Part shown: positions 9,796 to 17,444 of the stretch, piece after piece
Layout: the number at the start of each line of letters is the position of its first letter
Numbering within the stretch: the first letter of the stretch is position 1
NCBI GenBank assembly: GCA_903919205.1
Contig: CAIXHE010000147.1
Location: 1 to 45,368, forward strand
Length of the DNA: 45,368 bases
Direction of reading: 5' to 3'
DNA from: an uncultured Opitutaceae bacterium
Lineage (GTDB): Bacteria; Verrucomicrobiota; Verrucomicrobiia; Opitutales; Opitutaceae
Notes under the pieces: model-generated
What the model was told of the DNA's origin: nothing
Database searches by the model: none
The model's input: the letters and a program-made list of their open reading frames with translations, nothing else
Translations under genes and position numbers: made by a program

Positions 9796-10992
9796 CTACT
9801 TGTAGTAGACGCCCATGCGGTCGATCAGCTTCGAGCGCAGGTCGTCGATGTCGACCTGGCCCGTGAAGCGGTAGAGCACCTCGCCGCCCGGGGCGATGAC
9901 GACCGTGTACGGGTAGCCCCCCGGCCACTTGGGGTCGAGGGCCTGCGCGAGGGCGTCGCCTCCCGCCCCGCTGTAGAGGAAGTTGTTGGTCGTGCGCCCC
10001 TGGGCGGCGACCGACTTCTTGGCGCCGGGCGGCACGGCCGCATGCTGGCGCTCGAGGAAGTGGAGCGCCTTGGCCGAGTCCTTCGGGTCGTCCACGCTGA
10101 TCGTGATCAGGTCGAAGTCGCGGGTCTCGAAGCGGCGCGAGAGGGCGATGAGCCCCGGGAACTCCTCGACGCAGGGCACGCACCAGGTGGCCCAGAGGTT
10201 GATGACGCGCAGGCGGTTCGTGGGGTTCTTGGCGAGCGCGGCGACGCCGGCGGCGTCGAGCGTGTCCATGGCGACCGGCAGCGCCCTCCAGGCCAGGTTG
10301 CCCTCGGCGACGGCGCTCTGCTTCGTGGCCCACTTGGTGGAGCAGCCCATCGGGCGGGTCGTCTCGACCGGCACCGGCTTGGCCGCCAGGAGCGCGTCCA
10401 TCGCGACCGCGCCGTCGGAGGCGTGCACCGAGGCCGGGTCCGCGAGCTGCGAGTCGTCGAAGCGGCCCGCGTAGCGCAGGCGGCGCTGGGCGTCGAAGAT
10501 GAAGAGGTGCGGCGTGCAGAGGCAGCCGTAGGCCTGCGCCGCGGCCTGGTGGGCGCCGTCGTAGAGGTAGGGGAACGTGAAGCCGCGGTCCTTCGCGTAG
10601 AGCTTCATCTCGTCGAAGCTGTCGCTGTACTTGCTGTAGCCGAGCTCCTCCAGGCGCAGGCCCTCGACGCTGTTCGGGTTGATGGCGACGACGGCGACCC
10701 CCTTGCCCTTCAGGCCCGCCACGTACGGGATGAAGCGCGTCTCGGCCGCGTGGGAGGCCGGGCAGTGGTTCGAGAGGAAGATCACCATCAGGAAGCGCGC
10801 GTCCCTGAAGTCGGCGAGGGAATAGGTGTGGCCGTCGACGCCGGGCAGCGAGAAGTCCGGGGCGGGGTCGCCGATCTTCAGCGTGTGGAAGCCCGGGGGC
10901 GCGCCGTGCGGGGTGGCCTCGGGGTCCTGGGCGGCGGGCGCGTGCGAAGCGAGGACGCCCAAGGCGAGGAGCGTGAGAAGGGGTGGTCTCAT
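9796..10992 (-). CDS. Exported protein with two thioredoxin-fold domains (AhpC/TSA-like plus TlpA-like)
   Basis: A 398-residue protein with a signal peptide (residues 1-21) and two redox domains. The first (about 36-205) is peroxiredoxin-like: one active-type Cys, C77, in 'LSNHCPAS', then C157 and C159 before the cis-Pro, and C217 in 'PMGCSTKW' at its end. The second (about 235-398) is TlpA/ResA-like with C271-x-x-C274 in 'WATWCVPCVEE'. It is likely a periplasmic thiol oxidoreductase. The tandem arrangement could pass electrons between domains, but that is speculation. The start 'MRPPLL' gives a clean signal peptide; 30 upstream codons read as non-coding. It is divergent from the S9 peptidase gene across 101 bp. 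Confidence 0.88.
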   Translation of the reverse strand: MRPPLLTLLALGVLASHAPAAQDPEATPHGAPPGFHTLKIGDPAPDFSLPGVDGHTYSLADFRDARFLMVIFLSNHCPASHAAETRFIPYVAGLKGKGVAVVAINPNSVEGLRLEELGYSKYSDSFDEMKLYAKDRGFTFPYLYDGAHQAAAQAYGCLCTPHLFIFDAQRRLRYAGRFDDSQLADPASVHASDGAVAMDALLAAKPVPVETTRPMGCSTKWATKQSAVAEGNLAWRALPVAMDTLDAAGVAALAKNPTNRLRVINLWATWCVPCVEEFPGLIALSRRFETRDFDLITISVDDPKDSAKALHFLERQHAAVPPGAKKSVAAQGRTTNNFLYSGAGGDALAQALDPKWPGGYPYTVVIAPGGEVLYRFTGQVDIDDLRSKLIDRMGVYYK

Positions 10993-11093
10993 GGCGGGAG
11001 GCTGGCGCCGCGGGGGCGCCCGATCAAGCCCGGGGCGGGAAAAAGTCGAGGCCCGGGATTGCCAGAGTCCGGCCCTCGTCAAAGGCTCGGCCG

Positions 11094-13169
11094 ATGAAAG
11101 CCGCCGTCCTTGCAGCCGTCGGGCTGCTCTCCCCCTTGACGACCCTGGCCCAGGCCCCCGAAGACCCCTACCTCTGGCTCGAGGACGTGAACGGCGAGCG
11201 CGCCCTCTCCTGGGTGCGCGAGCAGGACCGCCGCTCGCAGGGCGAGCTCGAGGCCCGGCCGGGATACGCGGCGCTGCGCGCGCGCCTGCTGTCGATCTAC
11301 GACTCGACCGAGCGGATCCCCTACGTCGGGAAGGCCGGCCCCTACTACTACAACTTCTGGCAGGACGCCGCGCACGTGCGCGGCGTCTGGCGGCGCACGA
11401 GCCCCGGGGAGTACCGGAAGAAGGACCCCGTGTGGGAGACCGTGATCGACCTGGACCGGCTGGGCGCCGACGAGAAGGAGCCCTGGGTCTGGGAGGGCGC
11501 TGAGATCCGCTACCCCGACTACACCCGGGCGCTCGTCAGCCTCTCGCGGGGCGGCGGCGACGCGGTCGTCGTGCGGGAGTTCGACCTGGTGGCGAAGAGC
11601 TTCGTGAAGGACGGCTTCACGCTGCCCGAGGCCAAGTCGCGGATCTCGTGGCGCGGGAGGGACAGCGTGTACGTGGGGACGGACTTCGGGCCGGGCTCGC
11701 TCACCGACTCGGGCTACCCGCGCATCGTCAAGCGCTGGGAGCGCGGCACGCCGCTCTCGGCGGCCGCCCCGGTGCTCGAGGGCGCGAAGGCCGACGTCTC
11801 GGTGTTGGCCTTCGCGAGCGACGAGCCGGACTTCCACCGGGAGTTCGCGCAGCGCGCGCTCACCTTCTTCACCGCGGAGCACTACCTGGTCGTCGACGGC
11901 CGCCTCGTGCGCCTCGACATCCCGGCCGACGCCGGCGTGGGCACCTTCCGCGAGTACGCGCTCGTCACGCTGCGCGGCGCCTGGAAGGCCGGCGGACGCG
12001 AGTACGCCGCGGGCTCGCTGCTGGCGCTCCCGTGGGACGCCTTCCTTGCGGGAAGGCGGGACTTCGCGGTGCTCTTCGCGCCCCGGCCCCGGGTGGCGCT
12101 CGACTCGGTCTCCACCCTCAGGAACGTCATCATCGTCAACGAGCTCGATAACGTGCGCAACCGCCTCTACGTGCTCTCGCCCGGCAGGGACGGCGCCTGG
12201 TCGCGCACCCCGCTGCCGGCCCCGGAGTTCGGGTCGGTGTCGGCCACCGCGGTCGAGGCCGAGTCGGACGACTACTTCCTCGACGTCACCGACTTCCTGA
12301 CGCCGTCCACCCTCTACCTGGGCCGCGTCGGCGGGCCGGCGCGCACGCTTCTCAAGCAGAGCCCCGTGTTCTTCAGCGCGGAGGGCCTCGAGGTCTCGCA
12401 GCACGAGTCGGTGTCCAGGGATGGCACGCGCATCCCCTACTTCCAGGTCTCGAGGAAGGGCCCGGTGCTCGACGGCTCCCACCCGACCGTGCTCGACGGC
12501 TACGGCGGCTTCGAGGTCTCGATGACCCCCTATTACAGCGGCGGCATCGGCGCCGCCTGGCTCGAGGAGGGGGGCGTCTACATCCTCGCCAACATCCGCG
12601 GGGGCGGGGAGTTCGGGCCGGACTGGCACGCGGCGGGCATCAAGGAGAACCGCCAGCGCGTCTATGACGACTTCATCTCGGTGGCCGAGGACCTCGAGGC
12701 GCGCAAGGTGACGTCGCCCAGGCACCTCGGGATCGTCGGCGGCAGCAACGGCGGCCTGCTGATGGGCGTCATGCTCACCCAGCGCCCGGAGCTCTTCGGG
12801 GCCATCGTGTGCCAGGTGCCGCTCCTCGACATGAAGCGCTACAGCCACCTGCTCGCCGGCGCCAGCTGGATGGGCGAGTACGGCAACCCCGACGTCCCCG
12901 GGGAATGGGCCTACATCAGCAAGTACTCGCCCTACCAGAACGTGCGCGCGGACGCCGTCTACCCGCGGGTGCTCTTCGAGACCTCGACGGCGGACGACCG
13001 GGTGCACCCGGGCCACGCGCGCAAGATGGCGGCGCGGATGCTCGAGCAGCACCACGACATCCTCTTCTACGAGAACACCGAGGGCGGCCACGCGGCCGGC
13101 GCCAACAACGCCCAGCGGGCGACCTTCTGGGCGATGGCGTTCACGTTCTTCAGGCAACAGCTGCGTTAG
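11094..13169 (+). CDS. Exported prolyl oligopeptidase family (S9A) peptidase
   Basis: A 691-residue serine peptidase with a signal peptide (residues 1-19, 'LTTLAQA' cleavage region). An N-terminal seven-bladed propeller (about 60-420) gates a C-terminal alpha/beta-hydrolase domain. Catalytic residues are S551 in 'GGSNGG', an Asp at 634/635 in 'TADDRVHPG' and H666 in 'EGGHAAG'. The 'EDPYLWLEDV' opening is a hallmark of the family. It cleaves short peptides, usually after Pro. Its stop lies 12 bp before the Lgt-like gene, so it may head a four-gene operon, although its biochemistry has no obvious tie to the lipid-like genes that follow. Confidence 0.93.
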   Translation: MKAAVLAAVGLLSPLTTLAQAPEDPYLWLEDVNGERALSWVREQDRRSQGELEARPGYAALRARLLSIYDSTERIPYVGKAGPYYYNFWQDAAHVRGVWRRTSPGEYRKKDPVWETVIDLDRLGADEKEPWVWEGAEIRYPDYTRALVSLSRGGGDAVVVREFDLVAKSFVKDGFTLPEAKSRISWRGRDSVYVGTDFGPGSLTDSGYPRIVKRWERGTPLSAAAPVLEGAKADVSVLAFASDEPDFHREFAQRALTFFTAEHYLVVDGRLVRLDIPADAGVGTFREYALVTLRGAWKAGGREYAAGSLLALPWDAFLAGRRDFAVLFAPRPRVALDSVSTLRNVIIVNELDNVRNRLYVLSPGRDGAWSRTPLPAPEFGSVSATAVEAESDDYFLDVTDFLTPSTLYLGRVGGPARTLLKQSPVFFSAEGLEVSQHESVSRDGTRIPYFQVSRKGPVLDGSHPTVLDGYGGFEVSMTPYYSGGIGAAWLEEGGVYILANIRGGGEFGPDWHAAGIKENRQRVYDDFISVAEDLEARKVTSPRHLGIVGGSNGGLLMGVMLTQRPELFGAIVCQVPLLDMKRYSHLLAGASWMGEYGNPDVPGEWAYISKYSPYQNVRADAVYPRVLFETSTADDRVHPGHARKMAARMLEQHHDILFYENTEGGHAAGANNAQRATFWAMAFTFFRQQLR

Positions 13170-13181
13170 CGCCCGCGCGCC

Positions 13182-13949
13182 GTGACCTTCCCGGCCTACA
13201 TCGAGCTGCCCGGGCTGCGGGTGCACCCCCACCTGCTCATGGAGACCGTGGCCTACGCGGCCGGGGCCCGCCTCTACTTCGCGAGGCTTCCCCGGGAGAC
13301 GCCCGGCGGCCCGGACCTGGAGAGCCGACTGTGGATCCTGGTCGGGTGCGTCTTCGGGGCCCTCCTGGGCTCCAAGCTCCTCGCCTGGGCCGAGGCGCCG
13401 CTCTACTACCGCTCGCTGCCGCCCGGGGTCCTCTCGGCCCTCGGCGGCAAGACGATCGTCGGCGGCCTCCTGGGCGGATGGGCGGGGGTCGAGGTGGCCA
13501 AGCGCTGCACCGGCGTCGCGGCCTCGACCGGCGACGCCTTTGTCCTCCCGCTCGCGGTCGGCATCGCGATCGGCCGGGTGGGGTGCTTCCTCACCGGCCT
13601 CTCGGACCGCACCTACGGGGTCGCCACCGCGCTGCCGTGGGGGGTGGACTTCGGCGACGGGGTCGCCCGGCACCCGACCCAGCTCTACGAGTGCGCGGCC
13701 GTGCTCCTCCTCGGGGCCTCGGTCGAGGCCGCGCGCCGGAGGGCCGGCCCGCGCTGGCCCGCGGGGCGGGCCTTCCGCGTCTTCATCGCCGGCTACCTCG
13801 CCTTCCGGGTCGCCGTCGAGTGCATCAAGCCCCGCGAGCTCCTGCTCGGGCCCCTGAGCGCAATTCAACTCGCGTCGGCCGCCGGCCTGCTGTGGTGTCT
13901 CGTGTCGCTCCGACCATGCCCGACCGGCCCTATCTCTACGCCGAGCTGA
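13182..13949 (+). CDS. Lgt-like membrane protein lacking canonical catalytic residues
   Basis: A 255-residue polytopic membrane protein homologous to prolipoprotein diacylglyceryl transferase (Lgt), with matching motifs: 'GGKTIVGGLLGG' (90s), 'GRVGCFLTGL' (131-140) and 'RHPTQLYE' (163-170). In true Lgt the central motif is GRxGNFxNGE. Here the key Asn is Cys, the second Asn is Thr and the Glu is Leu, and the His of the 'HGG' loop is Val. It is therefore unlikely to be a standard Lgt and may act on another lipid substrate. The start is a GTG 12 bp after the peptidase stop. Its last 34 bases overlap the radical SAM gene, a sign of tight coupling. Confidence 0.82.
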   Translation: MTFPAYIELPGLRVHPHLLMETVAYAAGARLYFARLPRETPGGPDLESRLWILVGCVFGALLGSKLLAWAEAPLYYRSLPPGVLSALGGKTIVGGLLGGWAGVEVAKRCTGVAASTGDAFVLPLAVGIAIGRVGCFLTGLSDRTYGVATALPWGVDFGDGVARHPTQLYECAAVLLLGASVEAARRRAGPRWPAGRAFRVFIAGYLAFRVAVECIKPRELLLGPLSAIQLASAAGLLWCLVSLRPCPTGPISTPS

Positions 13950-15319
13950 CCGGCTCGCTGTGCTCGTCCTGCCTGCGCAAGGTCGAGGCCAAGGTGGTCC
14001 TCCAGGACGGAGGCGTGTACCTGCACAAGCGCTGCCCGGAGCACGGCGCGGAGCGGGTGCTGGTCTCGACCGACATCGACTACTGGAATTTGACGCGGCG
14101 CTTCCTCAAGCCCGGCCAGATGCCGCGGGTCTTCAACACGCCGATCGAGCACGGATGCCCCTTCGACTGCGGGCTGTGCGCCGACCACGAGCAGCATTCC
14201 TGCCTCGCGATCGTCGAGATCACCGACGCCTGCAACCTCTCGTGCCCGGTCTGCTACGCCGAGAGCTCCCCGCAGCGCCAGACCTACCGCACCCTGGCGC
14301 AGGTCGAGTCGATGCTGGACGCGGTGGTGCGCAACGAGGGAGAGCCCGACATCGTGCAGATCAGCGGGGGCGAGCCGACGCTCCACCCGGAGTTCTTCGC
14401 GATCCTGGACGCGGCGCGCCGCCGGCCGATCAAGCACCTGATGGTGAACACGAACGGCCTAAGGATCGCGCAGGACGCCGACTTCGCCAGGCGGCTCGCC
14501 TCCTACGCCCCGGCCTTCGAGATCTACCTCCAGTTCGACTCGCTGCGCCCCGAGGTGCACCGGGTGCTGCGCGGGGCGGACCTCACCTCGGTGCGCCGCC
14601 GCGCGCTCGAGCGCCTGAACGAGCTGAACCTCTCGACGACGCTCGTCTGCACGCTCAAGAAGGGCCTCAACGACGGCGAGCTCGGCGGGATCATCGACTT
14701 CGCGCTCGGCCAGCGCTGCGTGCGCGGGGTCACCTTCCAGCCGGTCCAGCACGCCGGGCGCGCGGAGGGCTTCGACCCGGCCCGCGACCGCCTGACGCTG
14801 GCCGAGGTGCGCACGCGCATCCTCGAGCAGAGCCCCGTCTTCAAGCCCGACGACCTGATCCCGGTGCCGTGCCATCCGGATTGCCTCGCCATGGGCTATG
14901 CGCTCAAGATGGCCGGCAAGGTGACGCCGCTGACCGGCCTGATCCCCAGGGACACGCTCCTCGCCGCGGAGGGCAGCACGATCGTCTACGAGCGCGATCC
15001 CAGGCTGCGGGCGGCGGTCTTCAACCTCTTCTCCACGCACCACTCGCCTTCCAGCGGCGCGGAAGCCTTCCGCGAGCTGCTCTGCTGCCTGCCCCGCGTC
15101 CTCGCCCCGCCCGCGCTCACCTACGACAACCTCTTCCGCGTGCTGATCGTGCAGTTCCTGGACGCCCACAACTTCGACGTGCGCAGCGTGAAGAAGAGCT
15201 GCATCCACATCGTCCACCCCGACGGCCGCCTGATCCCCTTCGACACCTACACCCTCTTCTACCGCGACGGCCGCGAGGACGCCTGGCGCTCGGCCGTCGC
15301 GAGGACCGCCGGGCGATGA
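13916..15319 (+). CDS. Radical SAM protein of the Tes/MJ0619 type
   Basis: A 467-residue iron-sulfur enzyme. The radical SAM cluster is C106-x3-C110-x2-C113 ('DACNLSCPVCYAE'), followed by 'SGGEPTLHP' (about 150). A second CX3CX2C lies just before it at C81, C85, C88, with C96. An N-terminal C16-x2-C19 plus C40 resembles a rubredoxin-like iron site. Further Cys are C319, C323, C390/391 and C429 in 'KKSCIHIVHPDG'. This set is characteristic of the archaeal MJ0619 and tetraether synthase (Tes) family, which acts on unactivated alkyl carbons or on pterin precursors. The start ATG lies inside the Lgt-like gene; its stop overlaps the next ATG by four bases. Substrate is unknown; a lipid is my inference from the neighbour. 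Confidence 0.88.
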   Translation: MPDRPYLYAELTGSLCSSCLRKVEAKVVLQDGGVYLHKRCPEHGAERVLVSTDIDYWNLTRRFLKPGQMPRVFNTPIEHGCPFDCGLCADHEQHSCLAIVEITDACNLSCPVCYAESSPQRQTYRTLAQVESMLDAVVRNEGEPDIVQISGGEPTLHPEFFAILDAARRRPIKHLMVNTNGLRIAQDADFARRLASYAPAFEIYLQFDSLRPEVHRVLRGADLTSVRRRALERLNELNLSTTLVCTLKKGLNDGELGGIIDFALGQRCVRGVTFQPVQHAGRAEGFDPARDRLTLAEVRTRILEQSPVFKPDDLIPVPCHPDCLAMGYALKMAGKVTPLTGLIPRDTLLAAEGSTIVYERDPRLRAAVFNLFSTHHSPSSGAEAFRELLCCLPRVLAPPALTYDNLFRVLIVQFLDAHNFDVRSVKKSCIHIVHPDGRLIPFDTYTLFYRDGREDAWRSAVARTAGR

Positions 15320-15633
15320 GCGACCCGTCCCCGCCCCCCCTGCTCCAGCCGCCGGCGCCCAGGAAGCGCGAATGGAGGGCCGTCGCCGCGGGCGCCGCGA
15401 CCGCCGTCGTGCTCGGGCTCGTGTGGCTCTTCCTGCTCAGCCGTCCCCGGTTCAGCCGGGCGATCGGCACCCCGTTGGCGCTCGTCGTGTCGTCCGCCCC
15501 CGTGGCCACGATCCTGCTCCTGATCCCCAAGCGGACGCGCATGTTCGCCCTGGGGATGCTGCTCGCCGTGGGCGCGGCGCTCCTCATATGCCTGGCCATC
15601 TGCGGGGGCGCCCTCCTGCACAGCCTAAAGTAG
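15316..15633 (+). CDS. Small three-helix membrane protein
   Basis: A 105-residue protein with a Pro-rich cytosolic start ('PSPPPLLQPPAPRKR') and three hydrophobic segments (about 23-42, 52-70, 77-100), separated by basic loops ('SRPRFSR', 'IPKRTR'). I recognise no family. It begins in an ATGA overlap with the radical SAM stop codon, so translation is probably coupled. The context suggests a membrane partner or anchor for the Lgt-like and radical SAM proteins; this is inference only. Confidence 0.78.
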   Translation: MSDPSPPPLLQPPAPRKREWRAVAAGAATAVVLGLVWLFLLSRPRFSRAIGTPLALVVSSAPVATILLLIPKRTRMFALGMLLAVGAALLICLAICGGALLHSLK

Positions 15634-15674
15634 GGCACCCGCCCGCGGCCCCGGTGTCGCAGGATCCATTCCCC

Positions 15675-17357
15675 ATGAAGCTCCTCAGACTCCTCCCCGC
15701 CTGCCTTGCCTCGCTCCCGGCCCTCCTCGGAGCCTCCCCGGTCGACTCCCGCGTCTCCTCCGCCACGGTCTACGCCGACCGCGCACTCGTCACCCGCACG
15801 GCGCAGGTCCCGGTCGCGGCCGGCGAGAACACGCTCGTCTTCGAGCACCTGCCCGCCTCGCTCGACGAGCGCTCGCTCCAGTTCTCGGCGCGGGGTCCCC
15901 ACGCGACGATCCTCGACGTCAACGCGGCGACCGTGTTCGTGAGCTCCGCCCCCGCGGCGCGGGTCCACGAGCTCGAGGAGCAGCTGAGGGCGCTCCAGAA
16001 GCAGGGCCGGACGCTTGACGGTCGCACGGCCGTGCTCGGGAGCGAGCGCGACTACGTGAAGCGCATGCTTCAGGCCGCGACCGCCGTCCCGGCGGCGGCC
16101 CCGGCCGGCGACGCCCACGGCGCGCCCCGCATGAGCCTGGAGGAGTGGCAGAAGCTCTATGGGTACTCCGAGGAGGCCCTCGGCAAGATCGACACCGAGC
16201 TCCAGTCGATCGAGGAGCAGCAGGCCGACCTGAAGGACCGGCGCCTGGCGGCCGAGCGGCAGCTCGAGTCGCTGCGCGGCGCCGGCGACCGCAGCGAGAA
16301 GACGGTCACGGTGCGGGTCGCCGCGGCCGAGGCCGGCACGCTCGACGCCTCGCTTTCCTACACCCTCGGCGGGGCGGGCTGGACGCCGAGCTACGATGCC
16401 CGGCTCTCGACCGCCGAGCGCTCGGTCGAGCTCGGCTACTACGGCCTGGTGCGCAACGCCACCGGCGAGGACTGGACCGGCGTGTCGCTCGTGCTGTCCA
16501 CGGCAAGGCCGAGCCTCGGCGGGGCCGCCCCGGAGCCGCGTCCGTGGATCGTGGACGTCCAGGCCCCGGTCGTCGCCGCGATGCCGACGGCGGGCAACAT
16601 CATGGCCAAATCGTTGAAGGCCGAGCGGGACCGGGCCGCCCGGAGCCAGGAGGCCTACGCCGCGGCCCCGGCGTTTGACGCGGAGACCCTGCAGGCGCGC
16701 GTGGAGATGGAGGCGACGAGCGCCACGTTCACGATCCCCGGCACCGTGACCGTGCCCTCGAACGACTCGACCCAGCGCGTCCCCATCGCTTCGGCGCGGC
16801 TGGCTGCTGACCTGCGCTACGAGGCGACCCCCAAGGCTCTGCCGACCGCATTCCTCTCCGCCCGCACCGTGAACCGCACCGACTACCCGCTGCTCGCGGG
16901 CCCGATGAACACCTTCCTCGACGGGGCCTACGTGGCCGCGAGCCGCGTGAGGACGGTCATGCCCGGGGAGAGCTTCGAGTTGCAGCTCGGCGCCGACGAG
17001 GGGATCTCCGTGAAGCGCAAGCTGGTCAGCCGCTTCGCCGAGAACACGGGCCTGACGGGCGGCGGCCGCCGCGTGACCTACGAGATCCTCGTCACGGTGG
17101 CCAACAACAAGAAGACGACCGAGCACATCCGCCTGCGCGAGCCCCTGCCGGTCTCGCGCAACGAGAAGATCGAGGTGAAGCTGACCTCGCCGGAGGAGAA
17201 GGACGTGGGCACGAAGGAGAGCCCGCGCGAGGTGATGCGCGGCGATGACGGCATCCTGGCGTGGTCCTTCGACCTGCGCGGCGGCGAGAGGCGCGAGGTG
17301 CCGATCAAGGTCTCCGTGGACTACCCGGCCGACGTCGCGGTGACCGGGCTCGAGTGA
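15675..17357 (+). CDS. Exported DUF4140/DUF4139 protein, MuiA-like
   Basis: A 560-residue protein with a signal peptide (residues 1-20). Residues about 25-125 fit the DUF4140 N-terminal domain ('VSSATVYADRALVTRTA'), a coiled-coil region at about 160-205 follows ('IDTELQSIEEQQADLKDRRLA'), and the rest fits DUF4139 ('LSYTLGGAGWTPSYDARL' and the 'WTGVSLVLSTARPS' segment). Relatives include the mucoidy inhibitor MuiA, an envelope protein of unknown mechanism. The start follows CATTCCCC, 41 bp after the previous stop, so it may be a read-through member of the upstream operon. It probably acts in the periplasm or at the surface. Confidence 0.87.
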   Translation: MKLLRLLPACLASLPALLGASPVDSRVSSATVYADRALVTRTAQVPVAAGENTLVFEHLPASLDERSLQFSARGPHATILDVNAATVFVSSAPAARVHELEEQLRALQKQGRTLDGRTAVLGSERDYVKRMLQAATAVPAAAPAGDAHGAPRMSLEEWQKLYGYSEEALGKIDTELQSIEEQQADLKDRRLAAERQLESLRGAGDRSEKTVTVRVAAAEAGTLDASLSYTLGGAGWTPSYDARLSTAERSVELGYYGLVRNATGEDWTGVSLVLSTARPSLGGAAPEPRPWIVDVQAPVVAAMPTAGNIMAKSLKAERDRAARSQEAYAAAPAFDAETLQARVEMEATSATFTIPGTVTVPSNDSTQRVPIASARLAADLRYEATPKALPTAFLSARTVNRTDYPLLAGPMNTFLDGAYVAASRVRTVMPGESFELQLGADEGISVKRKLVSRFAENTGLTGGGRRVTYEILVTVANNKKTTEHIRLREPLPVSRNEKIEVKLTSPEEKDVGTKESPREVMRGDDGILAWSFDLRGGERREVPIKVSVDYPADVAVTGLE

Positions 17358-17444
17358 GCCCGGGGGGCGGGGCCCGAGAATGACCGTTTTGTAATGCTGG
17401 TGAAAGGGTGGGGAAAGGCGGGTGGGCTAAGCTCTGCCCACCAT

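Noticed and set aside
12809-13915. An in-frame 369-codon extension before the radical SAM gene.
   Set aside because: It overlaps the peptidase and Lgt-like genes and has the typical shadow composition. The ATG at 13916 begins the conserved protein.
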